Under the pieces are notes generated by a model. The model made no database searches, was not told the DNA's origin, and saw only the letters and a program-made list of their open reading frames with translations. A stretch of 11,494 nucleotides of DNA. Source: PUMD01 sp964599275. GTDB lineage: Bacteria > Bacillota > Sulfobacillia > SLMV01. This document shows positions 1 to 7,553 of the stretch, piece by piece (position 1 is the first letter of the stretch; each line of letters starts with the position of its first letter). Location: positions 1 to 11,494 of the forward strand of contig CAZRFK010000061.1 in the NCBI GenBank assembly GCA_964599275.1. Direction: 5' to 3'. The position numbers were made by a program, and so were the translations under genes.

Positions 1-1388
1 AAATCTCCCAACCGAGTCACCATTGGTTTGCCTGTAATATCAGTACCCAGGGCTACAGTCAAAGGGTCATCGGAATCGCGGAATTCCTTGCTTTCCACAA
101 TTTCCTTCAGGTGTACTGGTGTCAGTTCGCGATTCGGTACCTCAACTCCAACCGCGGATTTGCCAGGAACAGGCGCAACCACTCTTACGCCAGATGAAGC
201 CAAACTCAGAGCAATATCATCGGCAAGACTGGCTATCTGACTGACCTTCACTCCCCGACCCGGATGGATATCAAAACGAGTCACAGTTGGTCCATGGCTT
301 ATCTCAATTACTCTACCTTCGACTCCAAATGATTCCAGGGTTGCCTCTAATTTATTAGCATCTTTATTCAATTGAGCCTTGCTCCTACCAGACCCCTGAA
401 CGTCATCAGAGGGTACGTGGAGGAGATCAGGAGTTGGTAATGTATAAATTTCTGACATATCCAGCTTAACCTGTTCAGCTTCGCCCGTCGGAGAAAATCC
501 ATCTGACTCTTCGGTTTCTGGCTGCTGCCCCTGTTCATCCTGTTCCTGTTTGCTGTTCTTTAAATTATTACTTGACTTGTCTTTGCCTTCGCTTCCGGGA
601 ACCGAATTAACTGATGGCGTCTCATCGTGCTGCTGAGAACAGTTCTCTGTTTCTTCAGGAGCTTTGTCAGAAGCAACACTGCCTTGCTTGTCCACCTGTG
701 CAACAGAGGAAGTCTGAGGTTTTTCTCCGCTCCCCTGTGGATATGAATGAATGCGCACCTCCGACTCAGCTGCAGTACTGCTGGGTGTCAGTTCTGATGT
801 TGTCTCTTCTGATATCGTAATGAAATCGATCAACTCATGCCATAGCTTTTCCGAAAGTTTGCCAACCGAACGACTCAATTTTGAAATCAGCTCAGACGCT
901 GGAATATTGATCAAAAGCAGCACTGAGACAAATCCGGTGCATCCGAGAACAATAAACATACCAACCCGACCAAACGCCTGGGTTAAAGACCAGTACAGTA
1001 CTGCGCCCAGATATCCGCCACCGGCTTGGGCGGCAGCGTTTGACAGTGGATCAGCAGCCTGAAGTTGAGAGTGGTACAAACCTGATATCGCAACGCCTGC
1101 CAAAAACAGGCCACACAAACGCGAACTGTAATGCAGGTGCAATTGACCCAACCACAACAATCCACCCACTAAGATAAATGTAGGAATCAACCAGGCTGCC
1201 CTTCCCATGGTCCAGGTAAGAATGTTTTGAATGATTCCCCCCACATACCCCATTCCAGAATGATATAAACTGAGAAATAAAAGAACACTTACAGCTAATG
1301 TCACGGCAGCACATATTTCTTGCAGTACTTGCTCTTTTATCTGCGATCCATTCTCGTTAGATTTATCTTTTTTTCTATCTTCACCCAA
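1..1388 (-). CDS. ftsK: DNA translocase FtsK/SpoIIIE, N-terminal part (cut by window edge)
   Basis: One frame stays open from a TTG at 1388 to the window edge (462 residues). A GGGAGGG ribosome binding site lies 7 bases upstream of the TTG. A second in-frame TTG at 1427 has no such site. The protein has a charged N-terminus, then several hydrophobic segments (about residues 25-42, 64-82, 90-108 and 141-162) typical of the FtsK/SpoIIIE membrane anchor. An acidic, Gln/Ser-rich linker follows (about 195-330). The alpha domain begins around residue 335, with family-like stretches such as GPTVTRFDI (366-374), PGRGVKVSQI (376-385) and VPGKSAVGVEVPN (407-419). The window ends just before the expected Walker A motif, so the motor and gamma domains are not visible. 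Known role: septum-anchored ATP-driven DNA pump for chromosome segregation, and for forespore DNA transfer when it is SpoIIIE. Which paralogue this is cannot be decided here, but the neighbouring tepA and ylzJ favour the SpoIIIE locus. Confidence 0.93.
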   Translation of the reverse strand, partial: MGEDRKKDKSNENGSQIKEQVLQEICAAVTLAVSVLLFLSLYHSGMGYVGGIIQNILTWTMGRAAWLIPTFILVGGLLWLGQLHLHYSSRLCGLFLAGVAISGLYHSQLQAADPLSNAAAQAGGGYLGAVLYWSLTQAFGRVGMFIVLGCTGFVSVLLLINIPASELISKLSRSVGKLSEKLWHELIDFITISEETTSELTPSSTAAESEVRIHSYPQGSGEKPQTSSVAQVDKQGSVASDKAPEETENCSQQHDETPSVNSVPGSEGKDKSSNNLKNSKQEQDEQGQQPETEESDGFSPTGEAEQVKLDMSEIYTLPTPDLLHVPSDDVQGSGRSKAQLNKDANKLEATLESFGVEGRVIEISHGPTVTRFDIHPGRGVKVSQIASLADDIALSLASSGVRVVAPVPGKSAVGVEVPNRELTPVHLKEIVESKEFRDSDDPLTVALGTDITGKPMVTRLGD

Positions 1389-1650
1389 AGATGTTCCCTC
1401 CCCTAGTTTACTTTCGGCGGAGGCCAACTGATTGCAATATTCCAAATTTTTGTATCCTATACTAATCAATTTTAGTGTATCACACAAAAACCAAATATGC
1501 ATTTGATGTTTGTATCGAATTTGCACTGCTCAAAGTCAGGATTGAACAGGAGATCGCATACCAGTGAGGGAATAGTATATCAAAAGCTTAGTTAATTACT
1601 CTTAGCACCACTCAAGTTTATGAATAACAAATTCTTAAGGGGTTGTCCAC
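1389..1650. other. Divergent intergenic region between ftsK and a small membrane peptide gene
   Basis: This AT-rich spacer must contain the promoters of ftsK (leftward) and of the small plus-strand gene (rightward). I found no convincing -35/-10 pair with normal spacing on either strand. A short inverted repeat, GTGT-ATC-ACAC, lies at about 1474-1484. No ORF worth reporting was seen. Confidence 0.4.
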
Positions 1651-1839
1651 ATGGAGGCAGTAAAAACAGTAGCCCTATTTGCTGTTATTTCGGGCGGTCT
1701 TTGGTACATGATTCAGGTCCATAATTGGTTCGACCTGGCTGAAGATGACATGAACCGTTATGAGGCTATCTGGTCATCCATCTCTTTCGGTGTGGTTTCA
1801 GGAGTTATCTATTATTTCCTCATGCAAATGTTTTGGTGA
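1651..1839 (+). CDS. Small two-helix membrane protein, unknown family
   Basis: This 62-residue ORF starts with ATG, 8 bases after an AAGGGG ribosome binding site (1637-1642). The protein has two hydrophobic segments (about residues 5-23 and 42-61) separated by a short acidic loop (DLAEDDMNRYE, 28-38). It is rich in Trp, Tyr and Phe and ends in MFW. No signal peptidase site is evident, so it is probably an integral membrane peptide with both ends on the same side. I do not recognise the family. It is the only plus-strand gene in the left half and converges on uppP with just 3 bases between the stop codons. The good ribosome binding site and coherent topology support a real gene; its function is unknown. 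Confidence 0.7.
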   Translation: MEAVKTVALFAVISGGLWYMIQVHNWFDLAEDDMNRYEAIWSSISFGVVSGVIYYFLMQMFW

Positions 1840-1842
1840 TTT

Positions 1843-2670
1843 TTAACCCAACATATTCATAAGCAGAACCGTAATTCCCATAACCACCAGATAACCCGAA
1901 AAATAGTGTAGCTGTCCTCGCGACAGTGCGCTTAGCAGTATCCGCAAGGATATGTATCCAACCACAGCAGCAGTTACTGTGGCTATTGAGATACTAATGA
2001 TAGCAGCAGGCTCAAGTACAATCCATCCAGCCCGCATAATATCTATCAATACCGCTCCCAAAATAGCGGGAATGCTGAGTAGAAATGAAAAACGAGCTGC
2101 CTCTTTCCGAGCTAAACCAGTATGCATCCCAGCAGCAATTGTTGCTCCCGAGCGGGAAACCCCCGGGATTGTGGCAGCAGCCTGGGCCACGCCAATCAAT
2201 ATAACCGCTACGAGACTGGGAAGCTGCCCCCTGGGTTCGAGCCTTCTGATTGACCATAAAACTGCAGCTGTGAAGATCCATGCTGCCCCCACGACAGAGA
2301 GGTTATCATAAACAGAAATCACTGCATCTTCAGCGAAGAAAACGGTAAAAGCAGTGATGAAAGACCCCAGCAAAATGCAGCTCCCCATATAAAATCGCGG
2401 TTCTGATGCGGCTTTAGTTAAAGCAGTGCGTCTATTGGCGACTCCCCAGCTGACACGCAGTACAGTAGCCGCAATCTTTATAAGGTCGCGCCAATAAACC
2501 AGGATCACTGCCACCAGGGTACCCAGATGAACGGCTATTTCCAAAGTGATCCCCGGATAATGGAGGCCGAACGCATCTTGCAGAAATACCAGGTGCCCGG
2601 AACTGCTCACTGGGAGAAATTCAGTTACACCCTGAACAACACCCAGGATCAGTGCATATAAAAACTGCAA
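1843..2670 (-). CDS. uppP: Undecaprenyl-diphosphatase (bacitracin resistance protein family)
   Basis: A 275-residue polytopic membrane protein of normal length for the BacA/UppP family. It dephosphorylates undecaprenyl diphosphate to recycle the lipid carrier for peptidoglycan and other wall polymers, with the active site facing outward. Both signature regions are intact: QGVTE (13-17) plus SSSGH (22-26), the (E/Q)xxxE motif region, and PGVSRSGAT (169-177) with the expected Arg173. The start is TTG. The codon directly before it is TGA, so no longer form is possible, and GGGGTGA lies 5 bases upstream. The gene lies between ylzJ and ftsK, which I do not recall as part of the usual tepA-ylzJ-spoIIIE order, and is separated from ylzJ by 169 bases. 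It may therefore have its own promoter. Confidence 0.96.
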   Translation of the reverse strand: MQFLYALILGVVQGVTEFLPVSSSGHLVFLQDAFGLHYPGITLEIAVHLGTLVAVILVYWRDLIKIAATVLRVSWGVANRRTALTKAASEPRFYMGSCILLGSFITAFTVFFAEDAVISVYDNLSVVGAAWIFTAAVLWSIRRLEPRGQLPSLVAVILIGVAQAAATIPGVSRSGATIAAGMHTGLARKEAARFSFLLSIPAILGAVLIDIMRAGWIVLEPAAIISISIATVTAAVVGYISLRILLSALSRGQLHYFSGYLVVMGITVLLMNMLG

Positions 2671-2739
2671 TCACATCACCCCGGAATCTTATTTGAACTC
2701 CTTGCGGGTTCCTTTGCATGATTCGACACTGTAAAGCTT

Positions 2740-2785
2740 AGTACAGGTACTGCTTAGATAGTACCCTGAATTGTATCCAGGTACC
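2740..2785. repeat. Cluster of GTAC-containing inverted repeats upstream of uppP
   Basis: The 169-base gap between ylzJ and uppP holds a perfect AGTAC-AG-GTACT palindrome (2740-2751), extended by AAGC/GCTT arms with a 2-base bulge. A second imperfect repeat follows, GTACCCTG (2761-2768) against CAGGTAC (2779-2785). They could form RNA hairpins in the uppP leader or act as operator sites. No T-run follows, so these are not obvious terminators. Confidence 0.35.
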
Positions 2786-2839
2786 ATTTCCGGATCACTG
2801 AACCTCGGGACCCTCCTCTTAATCTACGTTCGGGTGTGT

Positions 2840-3046
2840 TTAATGGAGGATTTGACCTGGCTGCCACTCAGGATTCAAATAGTCAGATGGGTCGGAAGAA
2901 ATAAGACGTTCTATTTGCCTTTGTCCGTCTGACGATTGAGACACCACAAAAACCCTATTGTCGCGAGATACCTCCATACGCTGTGAGCTTTCTCCAGGAG
3001 ATTCCGACCTCATCACAACCTCTGGTGGATAGATGGTCCAGAGCAC
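2840..3046 (-). CDS. ylzJ: YlzJ-like protein
   Basis: A 68-residue protein of the YlzJ-like family, small proteins encoded next to tepA in spore formers; the molecular function is not established. I chose the GTG at 3046. It gives the family-like N-terminus MLWTIYPPEVV, and a GGAGGTG site lies 9 bases upstream, inside the end of tepA. The tepA stop TGA is separated from this GTG by one base, implying translational coupling. A longer in-frame reading from an ATG at 3082 adds 12 residues that do not fit the family start. The C-terminus (LNPEWQPGQIL) also looks family-like. Identification rests on N-terminal pattern, size and position after tepA. Confidence 0.83.
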   Translation of the reverse strand: MLWTIYPPEVVMRSESPGESSQRMEVSRDNRVFVVSQSSDGQRQIERLISSDPSDYLNPEWQPGQILH

Positions 3047-3047
3047 T

Positions 3048-3959
3048 TCACTGAACACCTCCATCAGGTTGTACCGGAACATGAGGAAGTGTTCCAGCAG
3101 GCTGCCCTGCCGGTACAGGTGGTTGGGAAGGAGCGCTGTGTTGGGGTGAGTTATTTATTAACTCCCACAGGCTATCAACTGCATCCCCTACTCCACCTAC
3201 CACGTCAATAAGTCTTTCTTGCACTGCATCCTGCCCCACCAGTATAGTTCCTATATCTTTGGCCAGTTGACCGGTCCTGAACATGAGACGTCTATATTCT
3301 TTGGGATCTATACCAGAATGTGAGACCACAAAATGCACTACCCTGTCCTGCATTTTGTCCAGGTATTCATAGGTCTGAGGGACTCCGAGAACCAGCCCAG
3401 TCAATCGTATAGGGTGAATTGTCATTGTGGCACTTGGAGCAATGAAGGATATATCAGCAGCAACAGCTATAGGTATGCCAATGCTGTGACCCCCACCCAA
3501 AACCACAGACACTGTAGGCTTACTTAATCCTGAGATCATTTCAGAAATTGCCAACCCGGCCTCAACGTCCCCCCCGACTGTGTTGAGCAAAATCAACAGA
3601 CCCTCAATGTCAGGGTTCTGTTCCACAGCCACCAGTTGGGGAATTACGTGTTCATATTTGGTGGTCTTGTTTTGAGAAGGGAGTATTTTGTGACCTTCAA
3701 TCTGACCTATAATACTCAGACAGTGGATATTACTTGATACTGAAGGTATATCTGGAGTGCCAAGCTGCTGGATGTTTTGTGTCTGTTCTGAGCCTCCCTC
3801 CGGGGGCTGCGGGTTGTCAGAATCATCGCCCTGCAAACCCCACGGAGGAGTCTCGCCAAAGTTATTTGCTTGATTTCTAGGCAAATCATCACACCTACCC
3901 TCGCAAGTGATATTGTGATGCCTAATGTAGTATGACAAACACAGGGCAACTTGATTCAT
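3048..3959 (-). CDS. tepA: TepA, ClpP-like serine protease family protein
   Basis: A ClpP-fold protein closely resembling Bacillus TepA (translocation-enhancing protein), implicated in processing during protein export and sporulation. In the longest reading (start 3962) it shows NIQQLG (63-68), the IIGQIEGH...NKTTKYEHVIPQ block (84-109) and the glycine-rich NTVGGDVEAG strand (127-136). Ser160 in GGGHSIG and His183 in TIHPIRLTG match the ClpP-type nucleophile and base. A proline-rich tail (272-304) follows the core. The ATG at 3959 has AAGGTGGTG just upstream; a GTG at 3962 directly precedes it. The N-terminus is longer than I recall for the family, and an in-frame TTG at 3884 with GGTAGGTG upstream would give a more usual length, so the start is uncertain. 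It lies 47 bases after rnj and 1 base before ylzJ, probably in one operon. Confidence 0.92.
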   Translation of the reverse strand: MNQVALCLSYYIRHHNITCEGRCDDLPRNQANNFGETPPWGLQGDDSDNPQPPEGGSEQTQNIQQLGTPDIPSVSSNIHCLSIIGQIEGHKILPSQNKTTKYEHVIPQLVAVEQNPDIEGLLILLNTVGGDVEAGLAISEMISGLSKPTVSVVLGGGHSIGIPIAVAADISFIAPSATMTIHPIRLTGLVLGVPQTYEYLDKMQDRVVHFVVSHSGIDPKEYRRLMFRTGQLAKDIGTILVGQDAVQERLIDVVGGVGDAVDSLWELINNSPQHSAPSQPPVPAGQPAGTLPHVPVQPDGGVQ

Positions 3960-4006
3960 CACACCACCTTAGACTACGAGAGTAATACCGTGATAAGTGA
4001 AAATTA

Positions 4007-5698
4007 TTAAGAAACGTCCATAATAACAGGCAAAACCATCGGCCTACGCTGAAGCCGCTCATATATGAAATTGTTTAAAGCATCCCGGATAATATTTTTC
4101 AGTTCTCCACGTCCAGTAGTTCCGCGATTGACGGCAGGAGCCACAACTTCTTTCACTTTACCCCTGGCCACATTCAAAAGCTGTTCAGATTCACGAACAT
4201 ATACAAAACCTCTTGTAATAATCTCCGGATTGGCTACGAGCTCTCCAGTATCACTGTCAATGCAGACAACTACCAGAACAATGCCGTGCTCGGAAAGACG
4301 TTCTCTATCACGAAGCACAACATTACCGATATCACCAACACCGAGACCATCAACCATAACCTGACCTGATTCCACACTACCTGCCAATCTGGTTCCTGAA
4401 GAACCAAACCTCAGCCGCTCACCGTTTTCCAGCAGATAAATCGAATCATCAGGAATATCCATGCTCTGAGCCAACTCTTCAAAGGCCTTCATATGTCTGT
4501 ACTCTCCATGGACCGGAATCACATTGTCCGGATTGGTAAGGTTGAGCATGAGTTTTATCTCTTCACGGCTCGCGTGGCCCGAAACATGCACTCCTGAGTC
4601 AGAACCATAAACAACGCGGGCACCCAATCTGGAGAGGTTATCAACTGTGCGATATACCAGTTTCTCATTGCCGGGTACGGGATTAGCAGCAATAACCACT
4701 GTATCCCCTTGTTTGATCTGCATTCTGCGGTCGCGATCCTGTGACATCAGGGTCAGAGCACTGTAAGGTTCTCCCTGGCTTCCAGTCGCCAAAATGGTGA
4801 CCTTATCATCAGGTAGTCTTTTCAACTGGTCAATATCCACCATCACTCCTTCGGGAACATCCACATATCCCATTTCGGAGGAAACTTCAAGGCTGTTGCG
4901 CATGCTACGGCCCACAACACTGACTTTGCGACCGTTTTTATCCGCAATCTCTATTACCTGCTGGAGGCGAGGTATATTTGAGGCAAAGGTCGTGAACAGA
5001 ATCCTTCCACTAGCGGTCCGGAATATCTCCTGAAGATGTTCACCAACCAACCTCTCGCTGCCGGTCACACCGGGGCGCTCAGCATTTGTGCTGTCGCAGA
5101 TCAGGCACCTTACACCCTCATCACCAACCTCCGCGAGAGTATAAAAGTCGGTGACTTCACCATTGACCGGGGTATGATCTAACTTGAAATCTCCACTGTG
5201 GACCATCATCCCAGCTGGGGTGCGGATAGTCAGTCCCATGGCGTCAGCTATGCTGTGTGAGACCCGAAAAAATCCTACATCGAATCTGTCAGTGATAATG
5301 TGTTCTCTAGGTTTAATTGTCTTAGAACCAGCTGGCAGACTGAGACCAAATTCTTCAAGCTTCTGTTTGGCCAAGCCCATCGCCAGCCCAGGTCCATACA
5401 CAGGAACCGTCATCTGCTCGAGAACATAAGGAAGAGAACCTATATGATCTTCATGTCCGTGCGTCAGAATTACAGCAGACACCTTGTCACGTATTGAAAA
5501 CAGATAATCCAATTCGGGAATAACAATATCTATCCCCAGCATTTCCTCTTCCGGAAAAGCCAGACCGGCATCTACTACGATGGCGTCATCTTCAGTCTCC
5601 CAGATACACAGGTTCTTACCGATCTCTCCCATGCCGCCCAGGGGAATGAGATCCACTGTATCTACAGATGTCTTTCGATTGCTGTTTTTATCGTTCAA
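4007..5698 (-). CDS. rnj: Ribonuclease J
   Basis: A 563-residue RNase J of the metallo-beta-lactamase/beta-CASP superfamily. These enzymes are 5'-3' exoribonucleases with endonuclease activity in mRNA decay and rRNA maturation. Motifs seen: GGMGEIGKN (21-29), zinc-binding THGHEDHIG (79-87), SHSIADA (147-153), HSGDFK (167-172), the beta-CASP stretch CDSTNAERPG (201-210), GSQGEP (306-311) and VSGHASREE (372-380), and VHGEYRH (396-402). A C-terminal domain ends at PVIMDVS. The start is TTG, with GGAGGTG about 10 bases upstream. The position before tepA-ylzJ matches the second RNase J gene (rnjB) of Bacillus, but only one copy is visible, so the paralogue is not assigned. Confidence 0.97.
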   Translation of the reverse strand: MNDKNSNRKTSVDTVDLIPLGGMGEIGKNLCIWETEDDAIVVDAGLAFPEEEMLGIDIVIPELDYLFSIRDKVSAVILTHGHEDHIGSLPYVLEQMTVPVYGPGLAMGLAKQKLEEFGLSLPAGSKTIKPREHIITDRFDVGFFRVSHSIADAMGLTIRTPAGMMVHSGDFKLDHTPVNGEVTDFYTLAEVGDEGVRCLICDSTNAERPGVTGSERLVGEHLQEIFRTASGRILFTTFASNIPRLQQVIEIADKNGRKVSVVGRSMRNSLEVSSEMGYVDVPEGVMVDIDQLKRLPDDKVTILATGSQGEPYSALTLMSQDRDRRMQIKQGDTVVIAANPVPGNEKLVYRTVDNLSRLGARVVYGSDSGVHVSGHASREEIKLMLNLTNPDNVIPVHGEYRHMKAFEELAQSMDIPDDSIYLLENGERLRFGSSGTRLAGSVESGQVMVDGLGVGDIGNVVLRDRERLSEHGIVLVVVCIDSDTGELVANPEIITRGFVYVRESEQLLNVARGKVKEVVAPAVNRGTTGRGELKNIIRDALNNFIYERLQRRPMVLPVIMDVS

Positions 5699-5745
5699 CT
5701 TTGTAATACACCTCCATATGTATTATGCTCTATCATCACATAAAG

Positions 5746-6885
5746 TTACATAAATTTGTTGTTTCTCATTCTCACAACTTCATTTTTCCAAAAATGAAGT
5801 AGCTCTTTTTCCTCCTGACGTTGATTTTCAACAAAAACATTATTTGAAATCCGCACTGCGCAATAGTCGGCAGCAGACAGGGCTCCGCCCTTAGGACTCT
5901 CATTGGCAGCGATACGGTTAGAATTGATTACACACGTGGCCCCCCATTCCACGATTATCCCGCCACCTTCCTCGGCAGCCGTATTTTCCTCTATGGTGTT
6001 ACGGCTTAAAGTCGCCCTGGAATTGTCCCACAGAGCAACAGCTCCGCCCCGTTGGGCCTGGTTGAACTTCAACTGGTTGTTTTTTATGGTCACTTCCTGA
6101 TCAACGATATATACCCCTCCACCAGACCAGGCCTCATTATTGATGAATTCATTATCTTCAATAATGGTCCGGGTAGTATCGTCAGCCTCCTCATCGGAGT
6201 CATCATAGCCCATGGCACCCGGAGCTATCTGACCCTCCTGTCCGCTGGAATGGTCGCCGATTGAGGAAGAACTGTCAGGAGCTATGCTTTCAAGGTAGCG
6301 AGAAAAAGCCTCTGAATCATCAGGCATAAACTCTCCAGATTCGGTGATTACAGCGTCTCGACCTACATGTAATGCTCCACCGGTGCCCAGAGCACGATTT
6401 TTCTCAAAAAAATTTCGCCTCAAAGTAGGCCAGGCATCATCAACAGCAATTCCTCCTCCATCCAATTCACTAAAATTTCCCACTATCAGGTTATCCTGTA
6501 TTGTGGGTTCAGATTCGCCGGTGATATAGATGCCTCCACCACCCACACCGCAATCACTGCAAGCATATCCCCCAGTTACAGTAAAACCGATGAGTTGGCA
6601 TTCTGATGATTCACCAGAGTTGAAAACAATTGCCGTTGCATCTCCTTCTGCATCTATAACTGTATCTCTGATGACTTCACTATCTTCTGGAGCTGTGCTG
6701 GTCAGAGTGATGTTCTTACCAGAGAAGTTTATCAATTCACTATATACTCCGGGTTCAACCACAATGACATCACCACAACTTGCTGCATCTATTGCCGCCT
6801 GGATACTGCTGTAATCAGCCGGAACTGTAATTTTCTGATGATCATTTTCTTGTTTTTTATCAGATTTACGACGCCAGAAAAACAT
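5746..6885 (-). CDS. Right-handed parallel beta-helix repeat protein
   Basis: A 379-residue protein starting at an ATG 7 bases after GAGGAAGG. The N-terminus is basic (MFFWRRKSDKK) with no hydrophobic signal peptide, so it is predicted cytoplasmic unless exported in another way. Residues 19-62 (VPADYSSIQAAIDAA..GDVIVVEPGVY) look like the entry strand of a pectin-lyase-like fold. About six PbH1-type rungs follow, pattern T-I-x-x-N-x-I-x-x-N-x-A-x-x-G-G-G-I (about 127-180 and 239-358). Between the two rung blocks sits a Ser/Asp/Glu-rich segment (181-238) that breaks the repeat. No catalytic residues of a known polysaccharide lyase can be assigned. It lies 47 bases upstream of rnj on the same strand, so readthrough is possible. 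Function is unknown; it could bind carbohydrate or serve as a scaffold. Confidence 0.85.
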   Translation of the reverse strand: MFFWRRKSDKKQENDHQKITVPADYSSIQAAIDAASCGDVIVVEPGVYSELINFSGKNITLTSTAPEDSEVIRDTVIDAEGDATAIVFNSGESSECQLIGFTVTGGYACSDCGVGGGGIYITGESEPTIQDNLIVGNFSELDGGGIAVDDAWPTLRRNFFEKNRALGTGGALHVGRDAVITESGEFMPDDSEAFSRYLESIAPDSSSSIGDHSSGQEGQIAPGAMGYDDSDEEADDTTRTIIEDNEFINNEAWSGGGVYIVDQEVTIKNNQLKFNQAQRGGAVALWDNSRATLSRNTIEENTAAEEGGGIIVEWGATCVINSNRIAANESPKGGALSAADYCAVRISNNVFVENQRQEEKELLHFWKNEVVRMRNNKFM

Positions 6886-6929
6886 AAAACAACCTTCCTC
6901 ATTAAGGAATTCATCGCAAATGTTACCCC

Positions 6930-6943
6930 TTGACTTCTGTCAA
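6930..6943. promoter_or_regulatory. Inverted repeat TTGAC-ttct-GTCAA in divergent promoter region
   Basis: A perfect 5+5 inverted repeat with a 4-base spacer, between the beta-helix gene and the phosphodiesterase gene. Read leftward it contains TTGACA (6943-6938), a consensus -35 hexamer for the beta-helix gene, but I see no good -10 at normal spacing. Read rightward, CTGTCA (6937-6942) and TACTAT (6961-6966) form a weak promoter with an 18-base spacer for the phosphodiesterase. It may be an operator over both promoters. Confidence 0.35.
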
Positions 6944-6946
6944 CAT

Positions 6947-6961
6947 ATCACCAGTTGTGAT
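6947..6961. promoter_or_regulatory. Inverted repeat ATCAC-cagtt-GTGAT in divergent promoter region
   Basis: A second perfect 5+5 inverted repeat with a 5-base spacer, starting 3 bases after the first. Its right end touches the candidate -10 (TACTAT) of the phosphodiesterase gene. The GTGAT/ATCAC half sites resemble those of CRP/FNR-type or other dimeric regulators, but I cannot assign one. Confidence 0.35.
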
Positions 6962-7015
6962 ACTATGTCAATTGTAGGAAAGTTCCTGTGTGTCAAGGGA
7001 TATTGGAGGTGTCTA

Positions 7016-7513
7016 GTGCAAATACTCATCATTTCAGATACTCACATAGATAATGGAGATTTGACATCATTACCCTCTGAGGTGATTGAACAGGCACAAA
7101 AAGCTGATATCGTTATCCATGCTGGAGACTTCACCTCTCCTGAGATGCTGGAGTGCCTTTCGAACATAAGCTCTTCCTTTTACGGTGTTTATGGTAACCA
7201 TGATCACTCAAGCATTCGAAAACATCTCCCACAAGTCCAACAGATAGAGTCTGAGGGGCAAAAAATCACACTGGTACATGGGGATGAATGGGGACGACCG
7301 CGTCCGTCCAGGCTCTGGAGAGAATTTCACAACCAGGCTGACCTCGTGGTTTACGGGCATTTGCATCTCCCGTTGATTGTCACCTTTGATGGTGGCCATG
7401 TCGTTAATCCGGGCTCCGTCAACCATCCGAGGAGCAGCCGTCCAAGCTATGCATGGGGTAATTACATGGCGGACCAAAATAAATGGGATATCGAGATCAA
7501 ATATCTCCGGTGA
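7016..7513 (+). CDS. YfcE/MJ0936-type metallophosphoesterase (phosphodiesterase)
   Basis: A 165-residue calcineurin-like phosphoesterase of the compact YfcE/YsnB family, probably a two-metal phosphodiesterase; the physiological substrate is not predictable. All metal-binding motifs are present: D8-T-H10, G37-D38, G60-N61-H62-D63, H88-G-D90, G114-H115-L-H117 and NPGS (131-134). I chose the GTG at 7016 because GGAGGTG (7005-7011) lies just upstream and MQILIISDTH is the normal family N-terminus. A longer reading from an ATG at 6920 would add 32 non-homologous residues running through the promoter region. It is the only plus-strand gene in the right half, divergent from the beta-helix gene and followed by a strong palindromic hairpin. 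Confidence 0.93.
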   Translation: MQILIISDTHIDNGDLTSLPSEVIEQAQKADIVIHAGDFTSPEMLECLSNISSSFYGVYGNHDHSSIRKHLPQVQQIESEGQKITLVHGDEWGRPRPSRLWREFHNQADLVVYGHLHLPLIVTFDGGHVVNPGSVNHPRSSRPSYAWGNYMADQNKWDIEIKYLR

Positions 7514-7521
7514 GCAAGTGT

Positions 7522-7541
7522 GGGCGGGTTTAAACCCGCCC
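7522..7541. terminator. Perfect 20-base palindrome between convergent genes, likely bidirectional terminator
   Basis: GGGCGGGTTTAAACCCGCCC is self-complementary over 20 bases, so it forms a GC-rich stem with an AT-rich apex in both transcripts. It sits between the phosphodiesterase stop (7513) and the stress protein stop (7554). Only a short T stretch (GTTTACTGC) follows on the plus strand and none on the minus strand, so termination may be partial or Rho-assisted. Confidence 0.7.
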
Positions 7542-7553
7542 GTTTACTGCAAC

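Noticed and set aside
614..1314. ORFs overlapping the ftsK 5' region on both strands
   Set aside because: The continuous FtsK/SpoIIIE frame explains this DNA; the others are low-complexity shadows in other frames.
2740..2839. T-box-like riboswitch upstream of uppP, suggested by GGTACC motifs
   Set aside because: The T-box consensus AGGGTGGNACCGCG and a terminator stem are absent.
4065..5497. Several plus-strand ORFs opposite RNase J
   Set aside because: They are antisense shadows of a strongly conserved gene, with no ribosome binding sites or family-like sequence.
6920..7015. Upstream ATG extension of the phosphodiesterase
   Set aside because: It would translate the promoter region and both inverted repeats, and the GTG at 7016 has the ribosome binding site and the conserved N-terminus.
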